Assembly: GCA_946886565.1 (NCBI GenBank)
Contig: CAMPIX010000026.1
Location: 1 to 24,863 of the forward strand
Direction of reading: 5' to 3'
Source: an uncultured Altererythrobacter sp.
GTDB taxonomy: Bacteria; Pseudomonadota; Alphaproteobacteria; Sphingomonadales; Sphingomonadaceae
DNA: 24,863 nt
Position numbers and translations under genes: made by a program
Shown: piece after piece, positions 14,104 to 21,486 of the stretch
Numbering within the stretch: the stretch's first letter is position 1
How the letters are laid out: every line of letters begins with the position of its first letter
The notes under the pieces: model-generated
Database searches by the model: none
Seen by the model: the letters and a program-made list of their open reading frames with translations, nothing else
Told to the model about the DNA's origin: nothing

Positions 14104-14535
14104 ATGACCAAGATCAATTTCAAGTTCGCTGCCCTGGCGCTTGCGGCACCGGGCCTTGCGCTGGCGATGCCGGCACAGGCCGCTGCGCCGGCCAGCGCCT
14201 ATCAGGGCGTCTACGCCCCGACCTACGAGGTCGAGAGCGCGAACCAGTGGCGCGACCGTGACCGCTACGACCGCTACGACCGCGGCCGTTACGACCGCGA
14301 CCGGTACGATCGCCATGACCGCTACGACCGCCGCGTGTGGCGTGGCCGCGACGGTCGCACCTATTGCGAACGCGACGACGGTACGACCGGCCTCCTGATC
14401 GGCGGCGCCGTCGGCGGCCTCCTCGGCCACGAGATCGCCGGCCGCGGCGACCGCACCCTCGGCGCCATTCTCGGCGCGGCGGGCGGTGCGCTCCTCGGCC
14501 GCGAGATCGACAAGGGCAGCACGCGCTGCCGCTAA
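14104..14535 (+). CDS. Secreted glycine-zipper protein with RYD repeat
   Basis: A 143-aa envelope protein. Residues 1-26 form a signal peptide with an AQA-A cleavage site. Residues 50-77 are a low-complexity Arg-Asp-Tyr tract (units of the form DRYDR). Residues 94-134 form a glycine-zipper segment, GLLIGGAVGGLLGHEIAG followed by ILGAAGGALLGREI, of the 2TM glycine-zipper (Rick_17kDa/OmpA-like) type that inserts in membranes. Cysteines at 88 and 142 could form a disulfide. The start follows AAGAAAGGA. Related proteins are common and paralogous in sphingomonads, with no firmly assigned role. The 189-base upstream gap holds a perfect ATTTCGAAAT palindrome (13990-13999) and no clear promoter. Confidence 0.85.
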   Translation: MTKINFKFAALALAAPGLALAMPAQAAAPASAYQGVYAPTYEVESANQWRDRDRYDRYDRGRYDRDRYDRHDRYDRRVWRGRDGRTYCERDDGTTGLLIGGAVGGLLGHEIAGRGDRTLGAILGAAGGALLGREIDKGSTRCR

Positions 14536-14593
14536 CCTGACGACCTTCGGCTGCACCCACCTGTAGCCGATGCGCGGCACCCACCGAGCCGCG

Positions 14594-14631
14594 GAAGGCG
14601 CTCCGTTGCCACGAGGCAGCGGGGCGCCTTC
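14594..14631 (+). terminator. Strong 17-bp hairpin after the glycine-zipper gene
   Basis: Bases 14594-14610 pair with 14615-14631 (17 bp, the only non-Watson-Crick positions being G-U) across the loop ACGA, 58 bases after the stop at 14535. A U-run is lacking, so termination may be partial or Rho-assisted. Confidence 0.6.
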
Positions 14632-14703
14632 AACGTGTGCCGGTGTGGTTAACCCGTTGGTTGCCGATTGCGGTTATCTCCGCGGCCAAAGGAGCCCGAC
14701 GGG

Positions 14704-15423
14704 TTGAAACCGCATCGATTCACCGCAGCAGCGATGCTCTTGTGCGCCGTCGCGCTCGCCGGCTGCGGCGAAGACACGATCGCCCCTGCGCGCGAGCCGG
14801 TCGACCCCGCGGTTCTCGCGGCGCTCGGCGACCAGATCCTGGTCGATCCCGACCTTGCACGGCAGAACGAGGGCAGCGCGGCGCTGACCGGCGGGATCGA
14901 TCACGCCTTGCCGTTACCCAATCGTTCGCTGCGCGCGATCGACGCGGCCCGCGCCGAGGCACTGGCGATCGTGGGTGGCCGCGACAAGCTGCTCGCGCTT
15001 CCCGCTCCCGCTGGCACCAGCGAGGCGCCGCCGCTCGTTGCGCGCCTGTCGGTCGTTTCCCGCGCGCGACACGCCGGCGCGCCGCAGCGCTGCGTCGCGG
15101 CGCTGACGCACGACTTCGGCTGGGCCGCGCGCATGCCCGCCGCGTTTCCGATCTATCCGCACGGCGCCACGCAGGAGGCCGCGGGCGCCGAATCGGGCGG
15201 ATGTTCGCTGCGCGCGATCCATTTCCGCACGCCGGTCGCCGCCGAGGAGGTGCTCGCGTTCTATCACACGCTGGCTCAGGGCGCGGACTACGCGTCGACA
15301 CTCGCGACGGCAGGAGACGAGCGCGTGCTGCGTGCGGCGAAGGGTGACGCGGCCCTGGCGGTGTTCGCGCGGCAAACGCCCTCGGGCATAACCGCGATCG
15401 ACCTCGTCACGTGGGGAGGCTGA
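14704..15423 (+). CDS. Putative lipoprotein of unknown function
   Basis: A 239-aa protein starting at TTG 14704, nine bases after AAAGGAG (14688-14694); this start gives a clean lipoprotein signal, with hydrophobic AAAMLLCAVALAGC and the lipobox cysteine at residue 21. An in-frame TTG at 14668 has no ribosome site. The mature protein is soluble-looking, with two likely disulfide-capable Cys in RCVAALTHDFGWAARMP and GGCSLRAIHF. It contains the phrase LPLPNRSLRAIDAARAEAL. I recognise no family or catalytic motif. It may be an envelope protein. Its stop lies 6 bases from the stop of the converging astD. Confidence 0.78.
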   Translation: MKPHRFTAAAMLLCAVALAGCGEDTIAPAREPVDPAVLAALGDQILVDPDLARQNEGSAALTGGIDHALPLPNRSLRAIDAARAEALAIVGGRDKLLALPAPAGTSEAPPLVARLSVVSRARHAGAPQRCVAALTHDFGWAARMPAAFPIYPHGATQEAAGAESGGCSLRAIHFRTPVAAEEVLAFYHTLAQGADYASTLATAGDERVLRAAKGDAALAVFARQTPSGITAIDLVTWGG

Positions 15424-15429
15424 GCGGGA

Positions 15430-16866
15430 TCAGGCGTCCTTGAAGCCGACACCCAGGCTGGCGCGGGGCTGCTCCATCTCGGTGCTTGCGACCGGATAGG
15501 CGCAATAGTCCGCGGCATAGAACGCGGCCGGACGATGGTTGCCCGACAGCCCGATCCCGCCGAACGGCTGGTTCGACGAGGCGCCGTTGGTCGGCCGGTT
15601 CCAGTTGACGATGCCGGCGCGGATATTGGCCCAGAAGCGGTTGTAATCCTGCGGGCTGCCGCCGATCAGCGAAGCCGAAAGCCCGAAGCGCGTGTTGTTC
15701 GCCTCGGCGATGGCTTCGTCGAGATCCTCGACCTTGATGACCTGAAGCAGCGGACCGAACAGTTCGACGTCGGGCCGCTCGGCCATCGCGGTGATATCGA
15801 TCAGTGCGGGTGACAGGAACGGCAGATCGTCATCGGGCCGGGTCAAGTGGCGGATCGCCTTGCCGCCGCTCGAGAGGAGGTAGAGGAAGCTCTCGACGAG
15901 CTGGTCCGCGGCCTGGTTGTCGATCACCGGGCCCATGAACGGGGCGGGTTCGGCGAACGGTTCGCCCACGATGATGCGGCCGGCGAGCCGTTTCACTTCT
16001 TCGACCACGGCGTCGTACATGCTCGCCTTGACGATCAGCCGCCGCGCCGCGGTGCAGCGCTGCCCGGCCGAGGTGAAGGCCGACTGGACGATCAGCGTCG
16101 CCGCGTCCGAGATCTTCGGCGTGTCGATCACCACGATGGGGTTGTTACCGCCCATCTCGAGCGCGACGATCTTGCCCGGATTGGTCGCCAGCTTCTTGTT
16201 GATCGCGATCCCCGCCTGCGCCGATCCGGTGAACAGCACGCCGTCCACCCCGCGATGGCCGACCAGCTCCTTGCCTTCTTCCGGCCCACCCAGAAGCAGC
16301 TGCACGACTGCCGCCGATATGCCCGCGCGGTGGAAACAGCCGACCAGGAATTCGCCTACCGCCGGGGTCTTCTCGCTCGGCTTGAAAATCACGACATTGC
16401 CCGCGATCAGCGCCGGGACGATGTGGCCGTTCGGCAAGTGCGCGGGGAAGTTGTAGGGGCCGAGCACGGCCATCACCCCGTGCGGCTTGTGCCGCACCGC
16501 CGCGGTGCCCTGGAGCGCGCTGTTGAGCTTCTTCTGCCCGGTCCGCTCGGCATAGGCGGTGACCGAGATGTCGACCTTCTTGATGACGGTCTCGACCTCG
16601 GTATGCGCTTCCCACAGCGGCTTGCCGGTCTCGCGCGCGATCAGTTCGGCGAGCTTGTCGGCCTGCTTGCGCACCTCGTTGGCGAAGCGGCGGCATAGCT
16701 CGATGCGGGTTGCGAGCGGCTGCGCCGCCCAGGCGGGCCATGCGCGCCGGGCGCGGTCGACGGTCTCTTCGACGTCGCCTGTGGCCCCGCGCCAAAGCTC
16801 CCGGCCGGTGGCAGGTTCGAAGGAAACGATTTCACTGGTGCTCACGGGCGCTGGATTTCCCTGCAT
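15430..16866 (-). CDS. astD: N-succinylglutamate 5-semialdehyde dehydrogenase
   Basis: An aldehyde dehydrogenase of the arginine succinyltransferase pathway, oxidising N2-succinylglutamate semialdehyde to N2-succinylglutamate with NAD+. The 478-aa protein has GPYNFPAHLPNGHIVPALIAGN (136-157, with the oxyanion Asn139), LFTGS (211-215), the general base E237 in LEMGGNNP and the nucleophile C271 in SAGQRCTAARR. GPYNFPxHLPNGHIVPAL distinguishes AstD from generic aldehyde dehydrogenases. The ATG at 16866 is used; a GTG at 16845 is also possible because neither has a strong ribosome site. The other ast genes (A, B, E) are not in the window. The selO gene ends (same strand) 74 bases upstream. Confidence 0.92.
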   Translation of the reverse strand: MQGNPAPVSTSEIVSFEPATGRELWRGATGDVEETVDRARRAWPAWAAQPLATRIELCRRFANEVRKQADKLAELIARETGKPLWEAHTEVETVIKKVDISVTAYAERTGQKKLNSALQGTAAVRHKPHGVMAVLGPYNFPAHLPNGHIVPALIAGNVVIFKPSEKTPAVGEFLVGCFHRAGISAAVVQLLLGGPEEGKELVGHRGVDGVLFTGSAQAGIAINKKLATNPGKIVALEMGGNNPIVVIDTPKISDAATLIVQSAFTSAGQRCTAARRLIVKASMYDAVVEEVKRLAGRIIVGEPFAEPAPFMGPVIDNQAADQLVESFLYLLSSGGKAIRHLTRPDDDLPFLSPALIDITAMAERPDVELFGPLLQVIKVEDLDEAIAEANNTRFGLSASLIGGSPQDYNRFWANIRAGIVNWNRPTNGASSNQPFGGIGLSGNHRPAAFYAADYCAYPVASTEMEQPRASLGVGFKDA

Positions 16867-16940
16867 TCTTAACAGCTACGGCCAATGGCACATGGCGCGA
16901 TGAGCTACAAATTCAATGTCTGCGCTCCGCGGCCGGCCGA

Positions 16941-18350
16941 TCAGCTCCCATGACCTGCCGGGCCCGGCGGTTCGCCGTGCGCTTCTCCCATACCGCGGAT
17001 GGAGGCGATTTTCTTTTCCAGCGGCCGCCAGTCGTCGCGCCGATCGATCGCCGACCAGATCGCCTCGACCTCGTCGATCAGCATCGATTCGACTGCCGTT
17101 TCCGCCCAATAGGCATGATCCGGACCTGCCGCTTGATAGCCATCCAGCGCTTCGGCAAGTTTTCCGGACGCCCCGCGTCCGCCGCGGTAGCGATGGAAGA
17201 AGGCGTCCGGCTGCGCGCCCCCTTCACGCATCGCTTCCTCGCACGCCGACACCAGCGCGCCATCGCGCTCCAGTCCGAGCGGTTCGACGCCGAGCCGCCA
17301 GCACCACCGGCGTGCCACCGCGGCCATGTAGAGCGGCCCGAACCGCTCGAGCGCGGCGATCAGCGGAGGCGCATCGGCGAGCAGGCGCAGCGCGACCGCG
17401 AACTGACCGAGGTTCCAGTGCACTGCTTCGGGTTGCCGCCCGAAGGCGTAAAGCCCGCCGTGGTCGAAATAGGCCGCGGTGAAGCCGGCATCCCATTTCG
17501 GCAGCCAGCGCCAGGGCCCATAGTCGAAGCTCTCGCCGGTCACATTCATGTTGTCGGTGTTGAGCACGCCGTGGACGAAGCCCGCGGCCATCCAGCTCGC
17601 AGCAAGATCGGCGAGCCGTTCGACCGCCTGGTGCATCAGCATAACCGCAGGCTCCTCACGGCCCGGCGCATCGGCGGGCGGCTGCGGGCCGGGGAACTGG
17701 GTCAGACAGTAGTCGACCAGGTCTGCCATGTGCTCGCGTTCATCGAGCGCCAGCAACCGCTGGAATGTGCCGATGCGGATATGGCCGTGGCTCAGCCGCA
17801 CCATCACTGCCGATCGCGTCGGGGAGGGTTCGTCACCTCGCCATAGCTCCTCGCCGGTTTCGACGACCGAGAACGTCTTCGACGTATAGACCCCCAGCGC
17901 TTCGAGCATCTCGGTCGCGAGGATTTCGCGCACCGCACCTTTGAGCGTCAGTCGTCCATCCGCCGTGCGGCTGTAGGGCGTGGTGCCGGAGCCCTTGGTG
18001 CCGAGGTCGAGCAGGCGGCCCCCGCCGTCCGTTCCATCGCGCAGTTGCGCGAACAGGAACCCGCGCCCGTCGCCGATCTCGGGATTGTACACGCGGAACT
18101 GATGCCCGTGATACTTGAGCGCGAGTGGCTCGGGGAGGTTGTCGGCCAGCGGCGCGAAACGGGCGAAGTGCTCGGTCCACGCCGCGTCGTCTAGTTCGCC
18201 GAGGCCCACGGCCTTGTCCCAGCGACGATTGCGGAAGCGCAATGTTGCAGACGGAAACGGCGCCGCTTCCACCGGATCGGCGAGCCACGGGGCCAGTGGA
18301 AGGATCGCGGGATCGGGCCGATAGGGTGACGCTTGCGGTTCTTCGCGCAT
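16941..18350 (-). CDS. selO: Protein adenylyltransferase SelO (YdiU family)
   Basis: Pseudokinase-fold enzyme that transfers AMP from ATP to protein Ser/Thr/Tyr residues. The 469-aa protein keeps the full catalytic set. GDGR (93-96), K119 in GTKGSGTTPYSR, D131-G132, R185 and R192 in RLSHGHIRIG, and D266-N267 with D276 in NTDNMNVTGESFDYGPW have the same spacing as G90/G92/R93, K113, D125/G126, R176/R183, D252/N253 and D262 of E. coli SelO. The GHQFG motif reads GHQFR, and GTKGSG replaces the ELQLKGAG-type block, marking a divergent subfamily. There is no selenocysteine signature. It is divergent from the alpha/beta hydrolase at 18437. SelO is linked to oxidative stress in known cases. Confidence 0.93.
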   Translation of the reverse strand: MREEPQASPYRPDPAILPLAPWLADPVEAAPFPSATLRFRNRRWDKAVGLGELDDAAWTEHFARFAPLADNLPEPLALKYHGHQFRVYNPEIGDGRGFLFAQLRDGTDGGGRLLDLGTKGSGTTPYSRTADGRLTLKGAVREILATEMLEALGVYTSKTFSVVETGEELWRGDEPSPTRSAVMVRLSHGHIRIGTFQRLLALDEREHMADLVDYCLTQFPGPQPPADAPGREEPAVMLMHQAVERLADLAASWMAAGFVHGVLNTDNMNVTGESFDYGPWRWLPKWDAGFTAAYFDHGGLYAFGRQPEAVHWNLGQFAVALRLLADAPPLIAALERFGPLYMAAVARRWCWRLGVEPLGLERDGALVSACEEAMREGGAQPDAFFHRYRGGRGASGKLAEALDGYQAAGPDHAYWAETAVESMLIDEVEAIWSAIDRRDDWRPLEKKIASIRGMGEAHGEPPGPAGHGS

Positions 18351-18436
18351 CGGGCGATAGTGCGCCCCTGCAAGGATGGTGGCAATGAAGCGCCCGCCTT
18401 TGCAGGCATTTGGACACAGGAAACTCCCGGAAACCG

Positions 18437-19297
18437 ATGGACACTGACTTTAGCGACCGCTTCTGGGAAAGCCCGGACGGTCTGAAGCTGCATTTCCGGG
18501 ACTATTCCGGGCCGGATCACCGCGCTCCGGTGGTATGCATGCATGGGCTGACTCGCAACGCACGCGACTTCGCAGGTCTCGCCACGCATTTGTCAGGCGA
18601 GCGCCGCGTGCTGGTGCCCGAAATGCGGGGACGGGGCGAAAGCGAATATGCGCGCGACGCGGCGAGCTACACGCCGGCGATCTATGTCGAGGATGTCGAA
18701 GCGCTGCTGGCACAAGAAGGCATCGAACGCTTCGTCGCAATCGGCACCTCGCTCGGCGGGCTGATGACGATGCTGCTGGCGAGCAGGGATCCCGGCCGGA
18801 TCGCCGGCGCAGTGCTGAACGACATCGGTCCCGCGGTCGAGCCTGCCGGCCTCGAGCGGATCGGCGAATATGTAGGGCAGGGGCGCAACTTCCCGACGTG
18901 GATGCACGCCGCGCGCGCGCTCGAGGAAGTCCACGCACCCGCGCATCCGGAATTCGCGACCGAAGATTGGCTTGCGATGGCGAAGCGCACGATGACGGTG
19001 CAGCAGAATGGCCGCATCGGATTCGACTACGACATGAGCATCGCCGAGCCGTTCCAGGGCGGCGAGGGCGGCACGCCCCCCGACTTGTGGCCCGCGTTCG
19101 AAGCCTTGCGCGATGCCCCCTTGCTGCTGGTGCGCGGCGCGCTGTCCGACCTGCTTTCGGCGGCGACGGCGGAAGAAATGGTTGCGCGCCATCCCGACGC
19201 CGAAATGGTCACCGTCCCCGCCATCGGTCATGCGCCGTTGCTCGACGAACCCGAGGCCATGGCGGCGATCGACCGGCTGATCGCACGGACCGCATGA
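18437..19297 (+). CDS. Alpha/beta-fold hydrolase
   Basis: A 286-aa alpha/beta hydrolase. The oxyanion loop is CMHGLTRN (34-41). The nucleophile elbow is G103-T-S105-L-G107, the acid is probably D238 in GALSDLLS, and the histidine is H265 in AIGHAPLLDEP. PEMRGRGES (61-69) is the usual strand-loop after the cap. The substrate is unknown; the sequence resembles esterase/lactonase-type and 3-oxoadipate enol-lactonase-like members rather than haloalkane dehalogenases. The ATG at 18437 begins the domain and is preferred over a TTG 27 bases upstream. Its stop overlaps the glycosyltransferase start (ATGA), so the two are translated together. Confidence 0.9.
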   Translation: MDTDFSDRFWESPDGLKLHFRDYSGPDHRAPVVCMHGLTRNARDFAGLATHLSGERRVLVPEMRGRGESEYARDAASYTPAIYVEDVEALLAQEGIERFVAIGTSLGGLMTMLLASRDPGRIAGAVLNDIGPAVEPAGLERIGEYVGQGRNFPTWMHAARALEEVHAPAHPEFATEDWLAMAKRTMTVQQNGRIGFDYDMSIAEPFQGGEGGTPPDLWPAFEALRDAPLLLVRGALSDLLSAATAEEMVARHPDAEMVTVPAIGHAPLLDEPEAMAAIDRLIARTA

Positions 19298-20439
19298 GCG
19301 CCGGCTCTCGCGACGGACCGCGCATTCTGCACCTCCACTCGACGTTCGCGGCGGGCGGCAAGGAATTGCGTTCGGTCCGGCTGATCAATGCCGTCGGACC
19401 GAAGGTCGAGCACGCTATCGTGTCTGCCGAACCTGAGCGAATGGAGGCGGCGCAACAGATACTGCGCCAGATTCCGGTCACTTATCCAAGAAACTTCCCG
19501 TCGCTTCGGGGCTGGCCCACGCCCGCGCGACTGCAGCGGCTGGGGCGGGCGATGCAGGGCTACGATCTCGTGCTCACCTACAACTGGGGTGCGATGGACG
19601 CGGTGATGGCGCACACCGCGTTCAAGGATGCGTTCGGCCTGCCGCCGTTGATCCACCACGAAGACGGCTTCAACGAGGACGAGCAGGCGCGGCTCAAGCC
19701 TGCACGCAATCTCTACCGCAAGATCGCGCTCGGCCGCGCCAACGGGCTCGTGGTGCCCTCGGAGACGCTCGAGGCGATCGCGCTCGAGGTGTGGGACCAG
19801 CCGTTGGGACGGGTCAAGCATATCGCCAACGGCATCGACACGAAGGCGTTCGCCAGGAAACCGCGGCCCGATGCGCTGCGCGGCATGATCAAGCGAAAGG
19901 GGGAATTCTGGGTCGGCACGGTCGCGGGTCTGCGCAAGGTCAAGAACCTCCCCCGGCTGGTGTCGGTATTCGCGAAGTTGCCCGACGAATGGCATCTGGT
20001 GATCGTGGGTGAGGGGCCCGAGCGCGAGGCGATCCGCGCCGCCGCCGAGCACCATGATATCGGGCACCGCGTCCACCTGCCGGGATTTGTAGCTGATCCA
20101 GCACGTTACGTCGGCCTGTTCGATATTTTCGCGATCTCCTCCGACAGCGAGCAGGCCCCGCTTTCGCTGATCGAGGCGATGGCCGCGGGGCTGCCAGTCG
20201 CGGCAATGGACGTGGGCGATGTGGCGCAGATGGTGGCCGAGCCCGGCCGCAGGTTCGTCCATCCTTCGGCCGAAAAGCTCAGCGAGGGCTTGAGAGCGCT
20301 CGCCGCGAACGCCGACCTGCGCAGCGAGCTCGGCCGAGCCAACCGCGAGAAGGCGCGCGACCGCTTCGACGAAAAGCCGATGATCGCCGCCTACCGCCGG
20401 CTCTACGCCTCGGCGATGGGGCGCGATACCCTGCCTTAG
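19294..20439 (+). CDS. GT4-family glycosyltransferase
   Basis: A 381-aa retaining GT-B glycosyltransferase of family 4. The N-terminal Rossmann half opens with RILHLHSTFAAGGKELRSVRL (10-30), where GG contacts the acceptor or nucleotide region. The C-terminal half carries IANGIDTKAF, WVGTVAGLRKVKNLPRLV and the E-x7-E motif in SDSEQAPLSLIEAMAAGLPV, followed by the typical terminal helix. It is cytoplasmic or membrane-associated, probably acting in exopolysaccharide, glycolipid or LPS synthesis; donor and acceptor cannot be read. It starts at the ATGA overlap with the hydrolase. Its TAG stop coincides with the left end of the 146-bp repeat element. Confidence 0.9.
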   Translation: MSAGSRDGPRILHLHSTFAAGGKELRSVRLINAVGPKVEHAIVSAEPERMEAAQQILRQIPVTYPRNFPSLRGWPTPARLQRLGRAMQGYDLVLTYNWGAMDAVMAHTAFKDAFGLPPLIHHEDGFNEDEQARLKPARNLYRKIALGRANGLVVPSETLEAIALEVWDQPLGRVKHIANGIDTKAFARKPRPDALRGMIKRKGEFWVGTVAGLRKVKNLPRLVSVFAKLPDEWHLVIVGEGPEREAIRAAAEHHDIGHRVHLPGFVADPARYVGLFDIFAISSDSEQAPLSLIEAMAAGLPVAAMDVGDVAQMVAEPGRRFVHPSAEKLSEGLRALAANADLRSELGRANREKARDRFDEKPMIAAYRRLYASAMGRDTLP

Positions 20440-20582
20440 GCTGTATCGACATTCAGATGATGGCGAGCCGAAAATGGTGGATTTTCGAGACCCGGAGCGC
20501 AGCGTGCTGACAGCACGTGAGCACCGGAAGCTCGGAAAGCCGCCATTTGCAGGCCGTCAGGGGTGAATGTCGATACAGCCTA
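20437..20582. mobile_element. 146-bp MITE-like element with perfect 19-bp terminal inverted repeats
   Basis: TAGGCTGTATCGACATTCA (20437-20455) and its exact reverse complement (20564-20582) bound the element. It has no transposase. If the outermost TA is the target duplication, the empty site reads CCT-TA-GAGC, so the glycosyltransferase stop TAG is kept on both sides. The interior has further complementary tracts (TTTTCGAG..CCGG against CCGGAAGCTCGGAAA, and GTGCTGACAGCAC at the tip), so the whole element can fold as one long hairpin. TA duplication suggests a Tc1/IS630-like mobiliser; this is not established. Confidence 0.75.
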
Positions 20583-20637
20583 GAGCGCGCGCGCTTCACC
20601 TGCGGTTCACTCGCCGGGGGACAGGCGGGTTTCCAAG

Positions 20638-20665
20638 TTGAATTGATGCGCCCATCCGCTAAACA
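20638..20665 (+). promoter_or_regulatory. Probable promoter of the TPR-bamB unit
   Basis: TTGAAT (20638-20643) and TAAACA (20660-20665) are spaced by 16 bases, downstream of the repeat element and 38 bases before the TTG start at 20704. A ribosome site GGAAAGAG follows at 20689-20696. This is the best hexamer pair in the interval. Confidence 0.45.
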
Positions 20666-20703
20666 GCGCGCCGAACATAAATTGCATTGGAAAGAGCCAC
20701 CGC

Positions 20704-21462
20704 TTGGCCCTCACCCCCACATCCGATCAGAAGCGCGCCGCCTCCGAGGACGTCCTCCTGCGTGAGGTCGACGATGCCGTACGCCAGGACCAGTACGCCG
20801 ATTTCGGCCGCCGCTACGGCAAACCGCTTTTGGCCGCGCTGGCGCTCGGTCTCGTGGCCTTCGGCGGTTACCTTTACTGGGATCATCGCCAGGAAGCCGC
20901 GATGGAAAGGCAGTCGGAAACGCTCGTCAGCGCGCTCGACCGGCTTCAGGCGGGCGATCTCGCAGGCGCGAGCAGCCAGCTCGATCCGCTGATCGCCGAG
21001 GGTGACGGCGGCGCGGCGACCCAGGCGGCTCTGCTCAAGGCCGGGATCGCGATGGAGCAGGGCCGAAATGCGGAAGCCGCCGAACTCTACGCAGGCATCG
21101 CTGCGGACGGCGACGCGCCGCAGTTGACGCGCGATCTGGCGACGATCCGCCAGGTCGCCGCCACGTTCGACAGTCTCGAACCGAGCGAGGTGATCGCGCG
21201 GCTCGAACCGATGGCCGTCCCCGGCAAGCCGTTTTTCGGCAGCGCGGGCGAGATGATGGCGATGGCCTATCTCGAACAGGGCAAGAATCGAGAGGCGGGC
21301 GCCCTGTTCGCCTCGATCGCGAAGGACGAAACGCAACCCGAGGCGCTGCGCTCGCGCAGCCGCCAGATGGCGGGCATGCTGGGGGTGGATGCGATCGAGG
21401 ACGTCGACGAGGTGCTCGACCAGGTCAGAGCGCCGCAAGGCGCCGGGCCGCAAGCCCAATAA
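20704..21462 (+). CDS. YfgM-like tetratricopeptide membrane protein
   Basis: A 252-aa protein with a cytoplasmic N-terminus (1-40), one transmembrane helix (about 41-59: PLLAALALGLVAFGGYLYW) and a periplasmic helical-repeat domain. Repeated helical hairpins at about 75-95, 105-135 and 185-215 (for example ALLKAGIAMEQGRNAEAAELYAGIA) have TPR spacing. It matches the TPR_21/YfgM architecture, in which the protein binds the SecYEG translocon and periplasmic chaperones. The start is TTG, supported by GGAAAGAG 7 bases before it. bamB starts 24 bases after its stop; yfgM and bamB are neighbours in many proteobacteria, which strengthens the call. Confidence 0.85.
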   Translation: MALTPTSDQKRAASEDVLLREVDDAVRQDQYADFGRRYGKPLLAALALGLVAFGGYLYWDHRQEAAMERQSETLVSALDRLQAGDLAGASSQLDPLIAEGDGGAATQAALLKAGIAMEQGRNAEAAELYAGIAADGDAPQLTRDLATIRQVAATFDSLEPSEVIARLEPMAVPGKPFFGSAGEMMAMAYLEQGKNREAGALFASIAKDETQPEALRSRSRQMAGMLGVDAIEDVDEVLDQVRAPQGAGPQAQ

Positions 21463-21486
21463 GACATTTAGGACAGGCCTGAACCG

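Noticed and set aside
18367..18406. CCTGCAA ... TTGCAGG inverted repeat between selO and the hydrolase
   Set aside because: Seven-base arms with a 26-base spacer are within chance expectation for a GC-rich gap.
18535..19293. Upstream extension of the glycosyltransferase frame to 18535
   Set aside because: The added residues are the shifted-frame reading of the alpha/beta hydrolase. The ATGA at 19294 begins the real domain.
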